Shown one piece after another: positions 1 to 9,872 of a stretch of 62,998 bases of DNA. Made by a program: the position numbers and the translations under genes. The notes under the pieces are model-generated. The model searched no databases. It was not told the origin of the DNA and saw only the letters and a list, made by a program, of their open reading frames with translations. This DNA comes from Pelagibacteraceae bacterium AG-349-L17 (GTDB taxonomy: Bacteria > Pseudomonadota > Alphaproteobacteria > Pelagibacterales > Pelagibacteraceae), in NCBI GenBank assembly GCA_003278805.1, contig QCDC01000009.1, positions 1-62,998 on the forward strand. Direction: 5' to 3'. Positions within the stretch are counted from its first letter, which is position 1, and every line of letters starts with the position of its first letter.

Positions 1-1237
1 TTATGGTTTAGCTGCATATTTATTTACAGTTATAAAACCTAATAAAAATTTGAGTTCATTTTTTCTTTTTTCTTTGATATTTGGAATAGTAGAATTTCTA
101 CGAGGATCAATACTAACCGGTTTTCCTTGGAATTTAATTGCTTATAGTTTCTCAAATCAAATAGAAATTTTAAATATTACGTCAATAATAGGTACTTACA
201 GCTTTAATCTTTTCTGTATTTCATTATTTACAAGTCCATCAATATTTATTTTAAGAGAAAATAAAAAAGATATTAGTGTTTGTGTTGCGTTTCTAATTAC
301 AACAATGTCATTTTATGTACTTGGTTCACAAAATTTAGAAAAATTTAACAATCAAAAAGTAAAAAATCTTGACTATAAACTAAGAATTTTGAGCACAAAT
401 ATAGGTATTGATAGATTTTATAATAATATTGATCCAATATCTGCAATAGAAGAGTTAATTGAAATCAGCTCTCCTAAAAAAAATGAAAAAATAATCTTTA
501 TTTGGCCCGAAGGTATTATTCCAGGTATTTCACAAGATAAACTAAAAGAATACAAATGGTTATTTGAGAATAAATTCAACGAAAATCATTTATTGGCAAT
601 TGGAATTAATAGCAAAGAAGATAAAAACAAGACTGTAAAATATTTTAATTCATTATCTATTTTTGACCATGACCTCAATGTAATAAATTCATATAAAAAA
701 ATTAATCTTGTCCCTTTTGGAGAATTTTTACCTTTTGAAAAATTATTAAAAAGTATTGGCTTTAAAACAATTACTAATGACTACCAATCATATTCAAAAG
801 GTGAAGAAAGAAAAATAATTGATCTGAAATATAATAATTTATCGGTGAAAATATTGACCCTTATTTGTTATGAGATAATTTATTCAGGTAAAATTTTCTC
901 AAACAGTAACTTTGATTATATTGTAAATATTTCTGAAGATGGTTGGTTTGGTAAATCTATTGGTCCAGAGCAACATTTCACTCATAGTATTTTTAGAGCT
1001 ATAGAGAGTGGGAAATATGTTTTGAGGTCTGCAAATAATGGTATATCAGCAATTATCAATCCAATGGGAGTTATTGAGAAAAAAATTGATATTAATAATT
1101 CAGGTTATATAGATTTAAGTAATTCAAGAAAAATAGAGATGACTCTATTTGCTAAATTTGGAAATAAAATTTTTGGATTAATGATTTTATTGTATATTTT
1201 TTTAATATTTTCATTTAATAAGCTTAGACATGAGTAA
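1..1237 (+). CDS. lnt: Apolipoprotein N-acyltransferase, 5' end outside window
   Basis: This inner-membrane enzyme adds the third acyl chain to the N-terminal cysteine of lipoproteins. The reading frame is open from base 2 with no start in sight, so the gene begins upstream and only its C-terminal 411 codons are present; the TTG at 50 is internal. The nitrilase-type catalytic domain is visible: the glutamate of WPEG (codon at 509), the lysine region before [12 protein letters not shown], and the nucleophilic cysteine of LICYEI (codon at 866), followed by the SEDGWFG motif. Hydrophobic segments flank this domain on both sides, and a last membrane helix closes the protein. It overlaps metK by 8 bases, so the two are probably co-transcribed. 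The family assignment is secure. Confidence 0.95.
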   Translation, partial: YGLAAYLFTVIKPNKNLSSFFLFSLIFGIVEFLRGSILTGFPWNLIAYSFSNQIEILNITSIIGTYSFNLFCISLFTSPSIFILRENKKDISVCVAFLITTMSFYVLGSQNLEKFNNQKVKNLDYKLRILSTNIGIDRFYNNIDPISAIEELIEISSPKKNEKIIFIWPEGIIPGISQDKLKEYKWLFENKFNENHLLAIGINSKEDKNKTVKYFNSLSIFDHDLNVINSYKKINLVPFGEFLPFEKLLKSIGFKTITNDYQSYSKGEERKIIDLKYNNLSVKILTLICYEIIYSGKIFSNSNFDYIVNISEDGWFGKSIGPEQHFTHSIFRAIESGKYVLRSANNGISAIINPMGVIEKKIDINNSGYIDLSNSRKIEMTLFAKFGNKIFGLMILLYIFLIFSFNKLRHE

Positions 1238-2399
1238 CTTGAAAAATTACCTTTTTACTAGCGAGTCCGTTTCAGAAGGCCATCCAGATAAAGTATCTGA
1301 CAGGATTTCAGATATGGTTGTTGATAGTTTTATTTCTGGAGATCCATACTCTAGAGTTGCTTGTGAAACACTAACAACTACAAATAAAGTAGTTTTAGCT
1401 GGTGAAGTAAGGGGACCAGAAATTAAAAAAGATGAATTAGTTGAAAAAGTAAGAAATTGTATAAAAGATATTGGTTATGACCAAGAAGGATTTACTTGGA
1501 AAGAAGCTACAAAAATTGAAAGTCATTTACATTCCCAATCAGCTGATATTGCTATGGGCGTAGACTCTTCTGGTAACAAAGATGAAGGAGCTGGAGATCA
1601 AGGTATAATGTTTGGATACGCATGTAATGAAACAGATGTTTTAATGCCAGCACCAATACATTATTCTCATAAAATTTTAAGATTAATGGCAGAAGATAGA
1701 AAATCTGGAAAATTAAAAAATATTGAACCTGATTCAAAAAGCCAGGTAACATTTGAATATATTGATGGAAAACCTTCTAAGGTAAAATCTGTAGTAATAT
1801 CTTCACAACATTCTCCAGATGTTAATCAGTCACAAGTCAGAGATTTACTCAGACCTTATATGTTAAAGTCTATTCCTGAAAATTTTCTTAATGGTTTTAA
1901 TGAGGATGAGTTTTATGTAAATCCTACAGGAAACTTTGTAATTGGTGGCCCAGATGGAGATTGTGGTTTGACAGGTAGAAAAATTATTGTTGATACTTAT
2001 GGTGGAGCCGCACCTCATGGTGGTGGTGCTTTTTCAGGAAAAGATCCAACAAAAGTTGACAGATCAGCGGCTTATGCGGCAAGATATATTGCTAAAAATG
2101 TTGTTGGTTCTAAAATTTCTGAAAAGTGTTTAATTCAGTTAGCTTATGCAATTGGCGTATCAAAACCATTATCTATTTATGTCGATTTATTTGATAACGA
2201 TCTAGATAAAAATAAATTTGTTGTAGAAAAGATTAAAGAAAATTTCGATTTGAGCCCTAGAGGTATCAGAGAAATGTTAAATTTAAATAAACCAATATAT
2301 GAAAAAACAGCCGCCTATGGTCATTTTGGTAGAGCACCTGAAGAAAATGGTTCATTCTCATGGGAAAAAACTGATAAAACTAAGGTTTTTTCTAAATAG
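1230..2399 (+). CDS. metK: S-adenosylmethionine synthetase
   Basis: Makes S-adenosylmethionine from methionine and ATP in the cytosol. At 389 residues it has the usual family length. The N-terminal GHPDK motif (H18-K21) that binds ATP, the GAGDQG motif at about residues 120-125, and the [16 protein letters not shown] phosphate-binding loop near residue 265 are all intact. The ATG lies inside the last codons of lnt, which leaves no room for a leader riboswitch, so any SAM control would have to act further upstream. A strong intrinsic terminator follows 58 bases after the stop. In many alphaproteobacteria trmB and rimP come next; neither is here, and nusA follows directly. Confidence 0.98.
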   Translation: MSNLKNYLFTSESVSEGHPDKVSDRISDMVVDSFISGDPYSRVACETLTTTNKVVLAGEVRGPEIKKDELVEKVRNCIKDIGYDQEGFTWKEATKIESHLHSQSADIAMGVDSSGNKDEGAGDQGIMFGYACNETDVLMPAPIHYSHKILRLMAEDRKSGKLKNIEPDSKSQVTFEYIDGKPSKVKSVVISSQHSPDVNQSQVRDLLRPYMLKSIPENFLNGFNEDEFYVNPTGNFVIGGPDGDCGLTGRKIIVDTYGGAAPHGGGAFSGKDPTKVDRSAAYAARYIAKNVVGSKISEKCLIQLAYAIGVSKPLSIYVDLFDNDLDKNKFVVEKIKENFDLSPRGIREMLNLNKPIYEKTAAYGHFGRAPEENGSFSWEKTDKTKVFSK

Positions 2400-2456
2400 T
2401 TTCTGTTGAATTAAAAAAAAACTTTACTATATTGCAACTACATTATTGAACTTTAC

Positions 2457-2483
2457 AAAATGGGCATTAGCCCATTTTTTTTT
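2457..2483 (+). terminator. Intrinsic terminator after metK, just before nusA
   Basis: AAAATGGGC (2457-2465), loop ATTA, GCCCATTTT (2470-2478), with a run of nine T (2475-2483). This is the cleanest factor-independent terminator in the left third of the window. It ends exactly where the nusA ribosome binding site (GGAG, 2484-2487) begins, so any transcript reaching nusA must read through it unless it starts inside the hairpin. Confidence 0.85.
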
Positions 2484-2498
2484 GGAGCAATCAAAATT

Positions 2499-4052
2499 AT
2501 GTTAAATAAAAGAGCAGATAAACTTGAATTATTGAGAATTGCTGAAGCTGTAGCTTTAGAAAAATCAATTGATAAAGAACTAATTATAAGTTCTATGGAA
2601 ACTGGTATTGCTAAAGCTGCAAAATCAAAATTTGGACAGGAAAATGAAATTAAAGTTTCTATAAATAGAGACAATGGAGATATTGAGCTTTTTAGAAAAT
2701 TGATAATTGCTGAAAATCCTGAAAATGCAAATACAGAGATTAAATTGGAAGATGCAATTAATTTAAATGAATTAAATAAAGATAAGTCTATTGGTGACGA
2801 AGTATTACAGCCACTTCCTTCATTTGATTTTGGAAGAATAGCTGCGCAAACTGCAAAGCAGGTGATTAGTTTTAATGTAAGAGAAGCTGAAAGAGAAAGA
2901 CAATTTAATGATTTTATTGATAAGAAAGACACTATTTTAAGTGGAATTGTAAAGAGATTAGAATTTGGAAATGTAATTGTTGATTTAGGAAGAACTGAAG
3001 CAATAATTCAAAAGAATGAATTAATACCTCGTGAAAATATTAAAGCAGGTGATCGTATAAAAGCATATTGTTATGATGTTAGAAGAGAACCTAGGGGGCA
3101 ACAAATATTTCTATCTAGAGCCCATCCTAAATTTATGGAAAAGCTTTTTGTTCAAGAGGTTCCCGAAATTTATGATGGACTAATAGAAATTAAATCTTCT
3201 TCAAGAGATCCTGGGAGTAGAGCCAAAATATGTGTTAAAGCAGTTGATACATCTCTAGATCCAGTAGGTGCTTGTGTAGGTATGAGAGGGTCAAGAGTTC
3301 AAGCTGTTGTAAATGAACTTCAAGGAGAGAAAATTGATATAGTTAATTGGTCAGAAGACCCTGCTATTTTGGTTTCAAATGCGTTATCCCCTGCTGAAGT
3401 ACAAAGAGTTAACGTTGATAGTGAAAGAAAAAAACTTGATGTAATTCTTACCGAGGAAAATTTAAGCAAAGCAATTGGGAGAAGAGGTCAAAATGTAAGA
3501 CTTGCGACAAAACTCTTAAATTATGAAATTAATATAATGACAGATGCAGAGGACTCTGAACGAAGACAATTAGAATTTAAAGAAAAAACAGAGAACTTTG
3601 TAAAAAATTTAGAGTTAGATGAAACGTTGGGTCAGTTACTTGTTGCTGAAGGTTTTTCAACTATTGATGACATTAAGGATAGTTCAGTTGAAAATTTAAT
3701 GAAGATCGAAGGTATAGAAGAAGATACTGCCAAAGCATTGATAGAAAGAGCTAAAGAGTTTCATGAAAAGGATCAAGAGGATATTTCTCAGAGAATTAAA
3801 GAATTAGGTCTGGAAGATGACTTGATTAATTTAAAGGGATTAACACCAGGAATGTTAGTCACACTTGGTGAACAGAAAATTTCAAGTTTAGAAGATTTTG
3901 CAGACTTAGCATCTGATGAGTTAACAGGCGGTTATGACGTGGTTAAAGGTGAGAGAGTGAAAATCCAAGGTTATCTGGAAGATTTTGCTTTATCTAAAGA
4001 AGAAGCGGATGAACTAATTATGTCTGCTAGAAACATTGTTTATAAAGATTGA
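2499..4052 (+). CDS. nusA: Transcription termination/antitermination protein NusA
   Basis: RNA polymerase elongation factor that controls pausing, termination and antitermination. The start chosen is ATG 2499 (MLNKRADKLEL), 517 residues, because an in-frame ATG at 2460 lies within the terminator hairpin and would add a sequence unlike any NusA; GGAG at 2484-2487 sits 11 bases upstream. Order of parts: N-terminal RNA-polymerase-binding domain, S1 domain starting about residue 135, two KH domains with GMRGSRVQAV and AIGRRGQNVRLA, then C-terminal helix-hairpin-helix acidic repeats (GLEDDLINLKGLTPGML). rimP, normally upstream, is absent from this position. infB follows after 10 bases. Confidence 0.97.
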   Translation: MLNKRADKLELLRIAEAVALEKSIDKELIISSMETGIAKAAKSKFGQENEIKVSINRDNGDIELFRKLIIAENPENANTEIKLEDAINLNELNKDKSIGDEVLQPLPSFDFGRIAAQTAKQVISFNVREAERERQFNDFIDKKDTILSGIVKRLEFGNVIVDLGRTEAIIQKNELIPRENIKAGDRIKAYCYDVRREPRGQQIFLSRAHPKFMEKLFVQEVPEIYDGLIEIKSSSRDPGSRAKICVKAVDTSLDPVGACVGMRGSRVQAVVNELQGEKIDIVNWSEDPAILVSNALSPAEVQRVNVDSERKKLDVILTEENLSKAIGRRGQNVRLATKLLNYEINIMTDAEDSERRQLEFKEKTENFVKNLELDETLGQLLVAEGFSTIDDIKDSSVENLMKIEGIEEDTAKALIERAKEFHEKDQEDISQRIKELGLEDDLINLKGLTPGMLVTLGEQKISSLEDFADLASDELTGGYDVVKGERVKIQGYLEDFALSKEEADELIMSARNIVYKD

Positions 4053-4062
4053 GTGATGAGGT

Positions 4063-6282
4063 ATGGAAAAAAAAACAAAATTAACAATTTCAGGTTCAGC
4101 CAAAAAATCAATCAAGAACATTGAGATTGCTAAATCACAAGGAAAAAATTCTGTAGTAATTGAAAAACAAACTGGAAAATTCTCTACTAAAGGTGGATCA
4201 TTTAGATCTACTACAAATAAGCCAAAAACAAATTCAACTTTCAATAGAGGAACACCACCAAAACCTTCGTTTAATCCTAAATCACCCCCTATAACAAACG
4301 ATTTTGAAAAGAGAAAACTAGCAGAGCAAAGAGCTACTAAACGACTTAAAGGAGATAGTGAAAACAAAGATAGAAAAACTTTAAAAGCAGGAACAAAGAA
4401 GAGAGAGTTAAAGTTAACTGTATCAAGAGCACTAAGTGATGAGATTGATGCGAAACAAAGAAGTTTAGCATCAGTAAAGAGAGCAAGACAAAAAGAAATT
4501 AAAAATGCTACAAAAGATGATTCTCAAGAAAATTTAAAACCGATTAAAAGAGACGTAAATATTCCTGAAGCAATCACGGTAAGAGAACTTGCAAATAGAA
4601 TGGCCGAACAATCAAGCAATGTAATTAAGCATTTATTTGGCATGGGTGTTACTGTGACCATTAATCAAACATTAGCTGCTGATACTGCAGAATATTTAGT
4701 TAAAGAATTTGGTCATAATCCAATTAGGGAAGAGAAAGCAGAAGAAATAATTCAAAAAATAAAAGCATCAAGAACAGAAAATTTAAAAAATCGACCGCCA
4801 ATAGTTACTGTAATGGGTCATGTCGATCATGGCAAAACATCAGTACTAGATGTGCTCAGAAGCGCAAATGTAGTTTCAGGAGAATTTGGAGGAATAACTC
4901 AACATATTGGAGCTTATCAAATTGAAAGCCAAAATAATAAATTAACATTTATAGATACTCCGGGTCATGCTGCATTTACAGAAATGAGAGCAAGAGGATC
5001 AAAATTAACTGATGTGGTTGTATTAGTAGTAGCTGCAGATGATGGAGTTAAACCTCAAACAGTTGAGTCTATTAAACATGCTAAAGCTGCAAATGTTCCA
5101 ATAGTTGTGGCGATAAATAAATGTGATCTACCAGAGGCAGATCCACAAAAGATTAAAAACCAATTATTAGAACATGAATTAATCGCTGAAGATTTATCTG
5201 GTGATACTTTAATGGTTGAAATCTCAACTAAAACAAAACAAAACTTAGATAAACTAGTTGAGTCTGTAATTCTTCAAGCTGAGATTTTAGATCTCAAAAC
5301 AGATTATGAATCTAAGGCTACAGGTATAGTTCTAGAGTCTAAAATTGATATCGGTAGAGGCCCAGTTGCAAATATAATTGTAACATCAGGAACACTTAAG
5401 AGAGGTGATTTTTTTGTAAGTGGTTTAAAATGGGGAAAAGTTAGAGCTATTATAAATGACAAAGGACAAAACATTAATGAAGCATTACCTTCAACACCTG
5501 CTGAGATTTTAGGTATAAATGGTGCAGCAAAGGCTGGAGATGATTTTATTGTGCTTGATACAGAAAAAGAAGCCAAGACACTGAGTGAAAATAGAGCTCA
5601 AGAGAGTAAGGATGGAAAAAATCCACTGACTTTTGCAACTCAAGACTCCGCCTTTTCTGATCAATCTACGGAAGAATTAAATTTGATAATTAAATCTGAC
5701 GTGCATGGATCATCTGAAGCAATTAAAAATGCAATTAGTCAAATCAAACACGATGAAGTTAAACCCAAAATTATTCTAGCAGATATTGGAATGGTAACAG
5801 AAACAGACGTTACATTAGCTAAAGCTTCAAATGCAATACTGATAGCTTTCAATGTTAAACCAAGTAAAGAAGCAAAAAAGCTTGCTGAAAATGAGAAGAT
5901 AAAAATATCTTCATACAACATTATTTATGAAGTTCTAGATTACATAAAACAAAGAATGTCGGGATTATTGGCGCCCGATGTACAAGAAAAAATTACTGGT
6001 AGTGCACAAATTTTAGAAATATTTAAAGTTTCGGGTGCAGGTAAAGTTGCTGGTTCAAAAGTAACTGAAGGAGAAATTAATAGTACTTCTGATGTAAGAA
6101 TAATTAGAGACGGTGCTATTATTTATACTGGAAAAGTCTCAACAATATTTAGAGAAAAAAACCAGGTAAAACAGGTAAGTGATGGTCAAGAATGCGGAAT
6201 TACGGTTAAAGATTATATGGATTTCCAAAAAAATGACACAATAGAGGCTTTTAGTGTTACATCTACTGAGAGGTCAATTTAA
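4063..6282 (+). CDS. infB: Translation initiation factor IF-2
   Basis: GTPase that brings initiator fMet-tRNA to the 30S subunit and promotes subunit joining. A short basic, low-complexity N-terminal region (about 165 residues) precedes the IF2_N motif (VRELANRMAEQSSNVIKHLF), then the G domain with G1 GHVDHGKTS near residue 252, G3 DTPGH and G4 NKCD, followed by the beta-barrel domains and the fMet-tRNA-binding C domain. At 739 residues it is shorter than many alphaproteobacterial IF-2 proteins, mainly through a trimmed N terminus. ylxR, usually found between nusA and infB, is missing; the gap is 10 bases. Its stop overlaps the rbfA start (TAATG). Confidence 0.98.
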   Translation: MEKKTKLTISGSAKKSIKNIEIAKSQGKNSVVIEKQTGKFSTKGGSFRSTTNKPKTNSTFNRGTPPKPSFNPKSPPITNDFEKRKLAEQRATKRLKGDSENKDRKTLKAGTKKRELKLTVSRALSDEIDAKQRSLASVKRARQKEIKNATKDDSQENLKPIKRDVNIPEAITVRELANRMAEQSSNVIKHLFGMGVTVTINQTLAADTAEYLVKEFGHNPIREEKAEEIIQKIKASRTENLKNRPPIVTVMGHVDHGKTSVLDVLRSANVVSGEFGGITQHIGAYQIESQNNKLTFIDTPGHAAFTEMRARGSKLTDVVVLVVAADDGVKPQTVESIKHAKAANVPIVVAINKCDLPEADPQKIKNQLLEHELIAEDLSGDTLMVEISTKTKQNLDKLVESVILQAEILDLKTDYESKATGIVLESKIDIGRGPVANIIVTSGTLKRGDFFVSGLKWGKVRAIINDKGQNINEALPSTPAEILGINGAAKAGDDFIVLDTEKEAKTLSENRAQESKDGKNPLTFATQDSAFSDQSTEELNLIIKSDVHGSSEAIKNAISQIKHDEVKPKIILADIGMVTETDVTLAKASNAILIAFNVKPSKEAKKLAENEKIKISSYNIIYEVLDYIKQRMSGLLAPDVQEKITGSAQILEIFKVSGAGKVAGSKVTEGEINSTSDVRIIRDGAIIYTGKVSTIFREKNQVKQVSDGQECGITVKDYMDFQKNDTIEAFSVTSTERSI

Positions 6283-6650
6283 TGGCAGATAGAATAGGAA
6301 AACCAGTATCTCAAAGACAGCTTAGGGTCGGAGAAATGATTAAGCAGTCTTTAAGCATGATTTTTATAAGAAATGAGGCTAAGGTGCCCAACTTAGAAAC
6401 AAATACAATAACGGTTACTGAGGTTAAAATGAGTCCTGATTTAAAAATTGCTAAAGCATATGTTCTTCCATTAGGTGGAAAAGATGCAGAGGAGACAATT
6501 AATGTTTTAAAGGAATACTCATTTTTAATTAGAAAAATTTTATCACAAAAAGTGGTTATGAAATTTTTACCAAAATTACTTTTTAGAAAAGACGAATCTT
6601 TTGAGTATGCGGAAAAAATAGAAAACTTAATAAAACAAACAAATAAATAG
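6282..6650 (+). CDS. rbfA: 30S ribosome-binding factor A
   Basis: Small KH-like factor needed for late 30S maturation and 16S rRNA 5'-end processing. Its 122 residues match the family. The N terminus (RQLRVGEMIKQSLSMI) and the central stretch ITVTEVKMSPDLKIAKAYV, ending near KFLPKLLFRKDES, are characteristic. The start codon overlaps the infB stop by one base, indicating translational coupling. truB, normally the next gene, is absent: rpsO starts 12 bases after the rbfA stop. Confidence 0.94.
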   Translation: MADRIGKPVSQRQLRVGEMIKQSLSMIFIRNEAKVPNLETNTITVTEVKMSPDLKIAKAYVLPLGGKDAEETINVLKEYSFLIRKILSQKVVMKFLPKLLFRKDESFEYAEKIENLIKQTNK

Positions 6651-6662
6651 GAAGAAAGAGGC

Positions 6663-6911
6663 ATGAACAAAAAGGCACAAGAACTCGCAATGCATGATAA
6701 AGATACTGGATCTTCAGAGATACAGATCGCTTTGTTAACTGAGAAAATTGAAGCTCTCTCCAAGCATATTAAGCAATTCAAAAAGGACAAACATTCATCT
6801 GTTGGATTGTTGAGAGCGGTGAATAGAAGAAAGAAATTGTTAGAATACCTAAAGAAAAATAAAATGGATTCTTACAAAAATGTACTGTCAAAATTGAATT
6901 TAAGAAAATAG
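6663..6911 (+). CDS. rpsO: 30S ribosomal protein S15
   Basis: Binds 16S rRNA early in assembly of the 30S platform and contacts 23S rRNA in a bridge. Its 82 residues are slightly short of the typical 88-89 because of a trimmed N terminus. The signature DTGSSEIQIALLTEKI and the HSSVGLLRAVNRRKKLLEYLK helix are clear. A purine-rich ribosome binding site (AGGAAGAAAGAGG) precedes the ATG. The operon continues into pnp, as in most proteobacteria. Confidence 0.97.
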   Translation: MNKKAQELAMHDKDTGSSEIQIALLTEKIEALSKHIKQFKKDKHSSVGLLRAVNRRKKLLEYLKKNKMDSYKNVLSKLNLRK

Positions 6912-6968
6912 AAGTCAAGATAGATAGAACAGAATGGAACGAAAAGAACGAAACGAAATGGAAATGAA

Positions 6969-9044
6969 ATGTTTAAAGTATACAAGAAGGAAATTGAAGT
7001 AGCAGGAAAGAGGATAAGTTTAGAAACAGGTAAAGTAGCAAGACAGGCAGACGGTGCAATAATCGCAACATGTGGAGAGACAGTCGTACTAGCAACAGTA
7101 GTAGGAGCAAAAAAAGTTAATCCTGATATGGATTACTTTCCGTTATCTGTAAATTACCAAGAAAAATATTATGCAGCTGGAAAAATTCCAGGTGGGTATT
7201 TTAAAAGAGAAGCAAGACCAACTGAAAGTGAAACATTAATCTCTAGATTAATTGATAGACCAATCAGACCATTGTTTCCTGATGAATTTAAAAATGAAGT
7301 ACAGTTATTACCAACAGTAATTTCATACGATAAAGAAAATGAACCAGATATTTTGTCAATTACTGCATCTTCAGCAGCTTTAGCTATATCAGGAATGCCA
7401 TTTATGGGTCCTGTAGGTGCTTCAAGAGTTGGTTTTGTAGATGGAAAATATGTTTTAAACCCTTCTAAAGCAGAATTAGAAAAATCAAAATTAGATCTAG
7501 TTGTAGCAGGTACAAAAGATGCTGTGCTTATGGTTGAGTCTGAAGCAAGTGGTTTAACAGAAGAAGAAATGTTAAATGCAGTTAAATTTGGTCACGAAGG
7601 TTTTGTTCCAGTGATTGAAATGATTGAGGAACTTGCAAAAGAATGTAGAAAACCTGAGTGGACTGTTGAAAAGAAAGATCTATCTGAAGTTAAGAAAAAA
7701 TTAGAAGAAACTTTTACAGAAGATCTAAAGAAAGCTTTTGCAACAAGAGACAAACAAGAAAGATCAAATCAGATTTCAGAGATTACTGATAAAGCTAAAA
7801 AGCTTTATGAGGAAAATGAAAACTACACTGATCTTGATGTTAACAGTCAGTTAAAAAATCTTGAAAAATCGATTGTTAGAACAGATATTCTAAAAAATAA
7901 AAATAGAATTGATGGTCGAGGTTTATCAGATGTAAGACCTATCGAATGTGAAGTGGGTGTTTTGCCAAGAGCACATGGTTCTGCATTATTTACTAGAGGA
8001 GAAACCCAAGCAATTGTTGTAGCAACTTTAGGAACATCTGATGATGAGCAAAGAATTGAAAGTTTAGATGGATTACAAAGAGAGCGATTTATGCTTCACT
8101 ATAATTTTCCTCCTTTTTCAGTTGGAGAAACTGGAAGAATTGGAACAGGTAGAAGAGAAATTGGTCATGGTAAATTAGCTTGGAGAGCGATTAACTCTTC
8201 TCTGCCATCAAAAGAGGCGTTTCCATATACTTTTAGAGTAGTTTCAGAGATTACTGAATCTAACGGCTCTTCTTCAATGGCTACCGTTTGCGGAACATCG
8301 CTAGCATTAATGGATGCAGGGGTTCCAATTAAAGAGCCAGTTGCTGGTATTGCAATGGGATTAATTAAAGAAGGTGATGATTTTAGCGTCCTTTCAGACA
8401 TACTAGGTGATGAAGATCATCTTGGTGACATGGACTTTAAAGTTGCTGGAACTAAAAATGGAATTACATCTCTTCAAATGGACATTAAAATTACAGGTAT
8501 TACTTTCGAAATTATGGAGCAGGCATTGAGCCAAGCTAAAAACGGAAGAGTTCATATCTTAGGAGAAATGAACAAAGCATTGTCAGCTTCAAGATCTGAC
8601 GTTGGAAAACACACTCCAAAAATGGAACAAGTTAATGTTGATAAAAAAGACATTGCCGCTGTCATTGGAAAAGGGGGCGCAACGATTAGAGAGATAGTTG
8701 AAAAGTCAGGTGCGAAAGTAGATGTGAATGATGAAGGTGTAGTTACAGTTGCTGCCCCAGATGAAAAATCTAGAAACATTGCAATGCAAATGATTAAAGA
8801 CATCACTGCAAAAGCTGAATTAAACAAAATTTATTCTGGTAAAGTAATGAAGATTATGGAGTTTGGCGCATTTGTTAATTTCTTAGGAAAACAAGATGGA
8901 CTTGTTCATATTTCAGAACTTGCAGACAAGAGAGTTGCCAAAGTTACAGATGTTGTGAAAGAGGGTGATGAGGTAAAAGTTAAAGTAATTGGCTTTGACA
9001 GAGGCAAGGTTAAGCTATCCATTAAACAAGCATTAGCTGAATAA
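6969..9044 (+). CDS. pnp: Polyribonucleotide nucleotidyltransferase (PNPase)
   Basis: Phosphorolytic 3'-5' exoribonuclease and core of the RNA degradosome. Its 691 residues contain two RNase PH domains (first with [14 protein letters not shown], second with the catalytic-type [20 protein letters not shown]), a linker helical domain, a KH domain with [12 protein letters not shown] at about residues 565-576, and a C-terminal S1 domain ([17 protein letters not shown]). The ATG at 6969 is preceded by a thymine-poor purine-rich leader of 57 bases carrying repeated GAAC/GAAA units. A terminator hairpin follows the stop. It is the last gene of the nusA operon. Confidence 0.98.
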   Translation: MFKVYKKEIEVAGKRISLETGKVARQADGAIIATCGETVVLATVVGAKKVNPDMDYFPLSVNYQEKYYAAGKIPGGYFKREARPTESETLISRLIDRPIRPLFPDEFKNEVQLLPTVISYDKENEPDILSITASSAALAISGMPFMGPVGASRVGFVDGKYVLNPSKAELEKSKLDLVVAGTKDAVLMVESEASGLTEEEMLNAVKFGHEGFVPVIEMIEELAKECRKPEWTVEKKDLSEVKKKLEETFTEDLKKAFATRDKQERSNQISEITDKAKKLYEENENYTDLDVNSQLKNLEKSIVRTDILKNKNRIDGRGLSDVRPIECEVGVLPRAHGSALFTRGETQAIVVATLGTSDDEQRIESLDGLQRERFMLHYNFPPFSVGETGRIGTGRREIGHGKLAWRAINSSLPSKEAFPYTFRVVSEITESNGSSSMATVCGTSLALMDAGVPIKEPVAGIAMGLIKEGDDFSVLSDILGDEDHLGDMDFKVAGTKNGITSLQMDIKITGITFEIMEQALSQAKNGRVHILGEMNKALSASRSDVGKHTPKMEQVNVDKKDIAAVIGKGGATIREIVEKSGAKVDVNDEGVVTVAAPDEKSRNIAMQMIKDITAKAELNKIYSGKVMKIMEFGAFVNFLGKQDGLVHISELADKRVAKVTDVVKEGDEVKVKVIGFDRGKVKLSIKQALAE

Positions 9045-9051
9045 TAATTGT

Positions 9052-9070
9052 AAGGGCTTACTGAGCCCTT
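9052..9070 (+). terminator. Hairpin terminator after pnp
   Basis: AAGGGCT (9052-9058), loop TACTG, AGCCCTT (9064-9070), followed by TATT and further AT-rich sequence. The stem is a perfect 7 base pairs starting 7 bases after the pnp stop. The T tract is short, so termination strength is uncertain. Confidence 0.65.
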
Positions 9071-9084
9071 TATTAATCAATTTT

Positions 9085-9855
9085 ATGAAAAAGTTAAGTT
9101 GGTATTATAAATTATTTATTTTTAAATTAAGAAAAAAGAAAAATTTAGACACTCTTTTATTAAATAAAAAGAAATCCTTAAATGAAGTTTTTAATTTCTT
9201 TGGTACTGACAAAGGTATTAATGTAAAAAATCCATATAGTACAATTTCAAAAAAAAAAATAGGACATGGATTTGGAAAATTTTATGAAAAATACTTTTAT
9301 AGATTTAAGAATGATAATTTCAATTTTTTAGAAATTGGAACTTGGAAAGGTGCATCCTTAGCTTCTTTTCATTTTTACTTTAAAAAAGCTTTTATTTATG
9401 GGATTGATAGAAATTTCAAAAATAATTATTCGTCTAAAAGATTAGAATTCATTTATTGTAACACAACTAGTTTTTCTGATTTAGTCAATTTAAAGAAAAA
9501 ATTTAAGAAAAAAAAATTTAAAATAATCATTGATGATGGTTCACATTTGTTGAATGATATTATCAGTAATTTAAAATTTTTTTTTAAGTTATTAGATAAA
9601 GGAGGATATTATGTAATCGAAGATTTTAATCATCCAAAATATTTTAATTACTTGAACGATTCAAATAATAAGGAGTTATTAGTTGATGTAATAGTTAAAA
9701 ATTTAAAAAAAAAAAAATTTTTTAAGTCAAAAATTCTCGGTCTAAAAGATCAAAAATATCTTTTTAGAAATATAAAAAAAATAAATTTACACAAAGGCAG
9801 TATGGTTAGTTCAAAAAAAAATATATCAGATATATTATTTATAGAAAAGGTTTGA
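9085..9855 (+). CDS. Probable SAM-dependent sugar/polysaccharide methyltransferase
   Basis: A class I methyltransferase of the type that modifies sugars in surface polysaccharides or glycosylated products; the substrate is unknown. The N-terminal FFGTDKGI, then HGFGKFYEKYFYRF, then the SAM-binding NFLEIGTWKGASLASF (roughly residues 89-104), GIDRNF and the later IIIDDGSHLLND follow the pattern of the MycE-like/Methyltransf_24 group. The protein is extremely lysine-rich, and its gene holds A tracts of 11 (9249-9259) and 13 bases (9705-9717). It lies alone between the pnp terminator and fabI, and its composition is unlike its neighbours, so it looks like an accessory insertion. Fold: fairly sure; exact function: not known. 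Confidence 0.7.
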   Translation: MKKLSWYYKLFIFKLRKKKNLDTLLLNKKKSLNEVFNFFGTDKGINVKNPYSTISKKKIGHGFGKFYEKYFYRFKNDNFNFLEIGTWKGASLASFHFYFKKAFIYGIDRNFKNNYSSKRLEFIYCNTTSFSDLVNLKKKFKKKKFKIIIDDGSHLLNDIISNLKFFFKLLDKGGYYVIEDFNHPKYFNYLNDSNNKELLVDVIVKNLKKKKFFKSKILGLKDQKYLFRNIKKINLHKGSMVSSKKNISDILFIEKV

Positions 9856-9872
9856 TGTAATTCTACTTACTT

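Noticed and set aside
1150..1229. SAM riboswitch ahead of metK
   Set aside because: The metK start overlaps lnt, and the preceding bases code for the C terminus of Lnt; no leader exists.
2460..2498. Upstream in-frame ATG for nusA at 2460
   Set aside because: It lies inside a strong terminator hairpin and would add residues unlike any NusA; ATG 2499 has a GGAG site and the right N terminus.
6958..7002. Short frame starting MEMKCLKY overlapping the pnp start
   Set aside because: Fourteen codons in another frame within a repetitive purine-rich leader; nothing supports translation.
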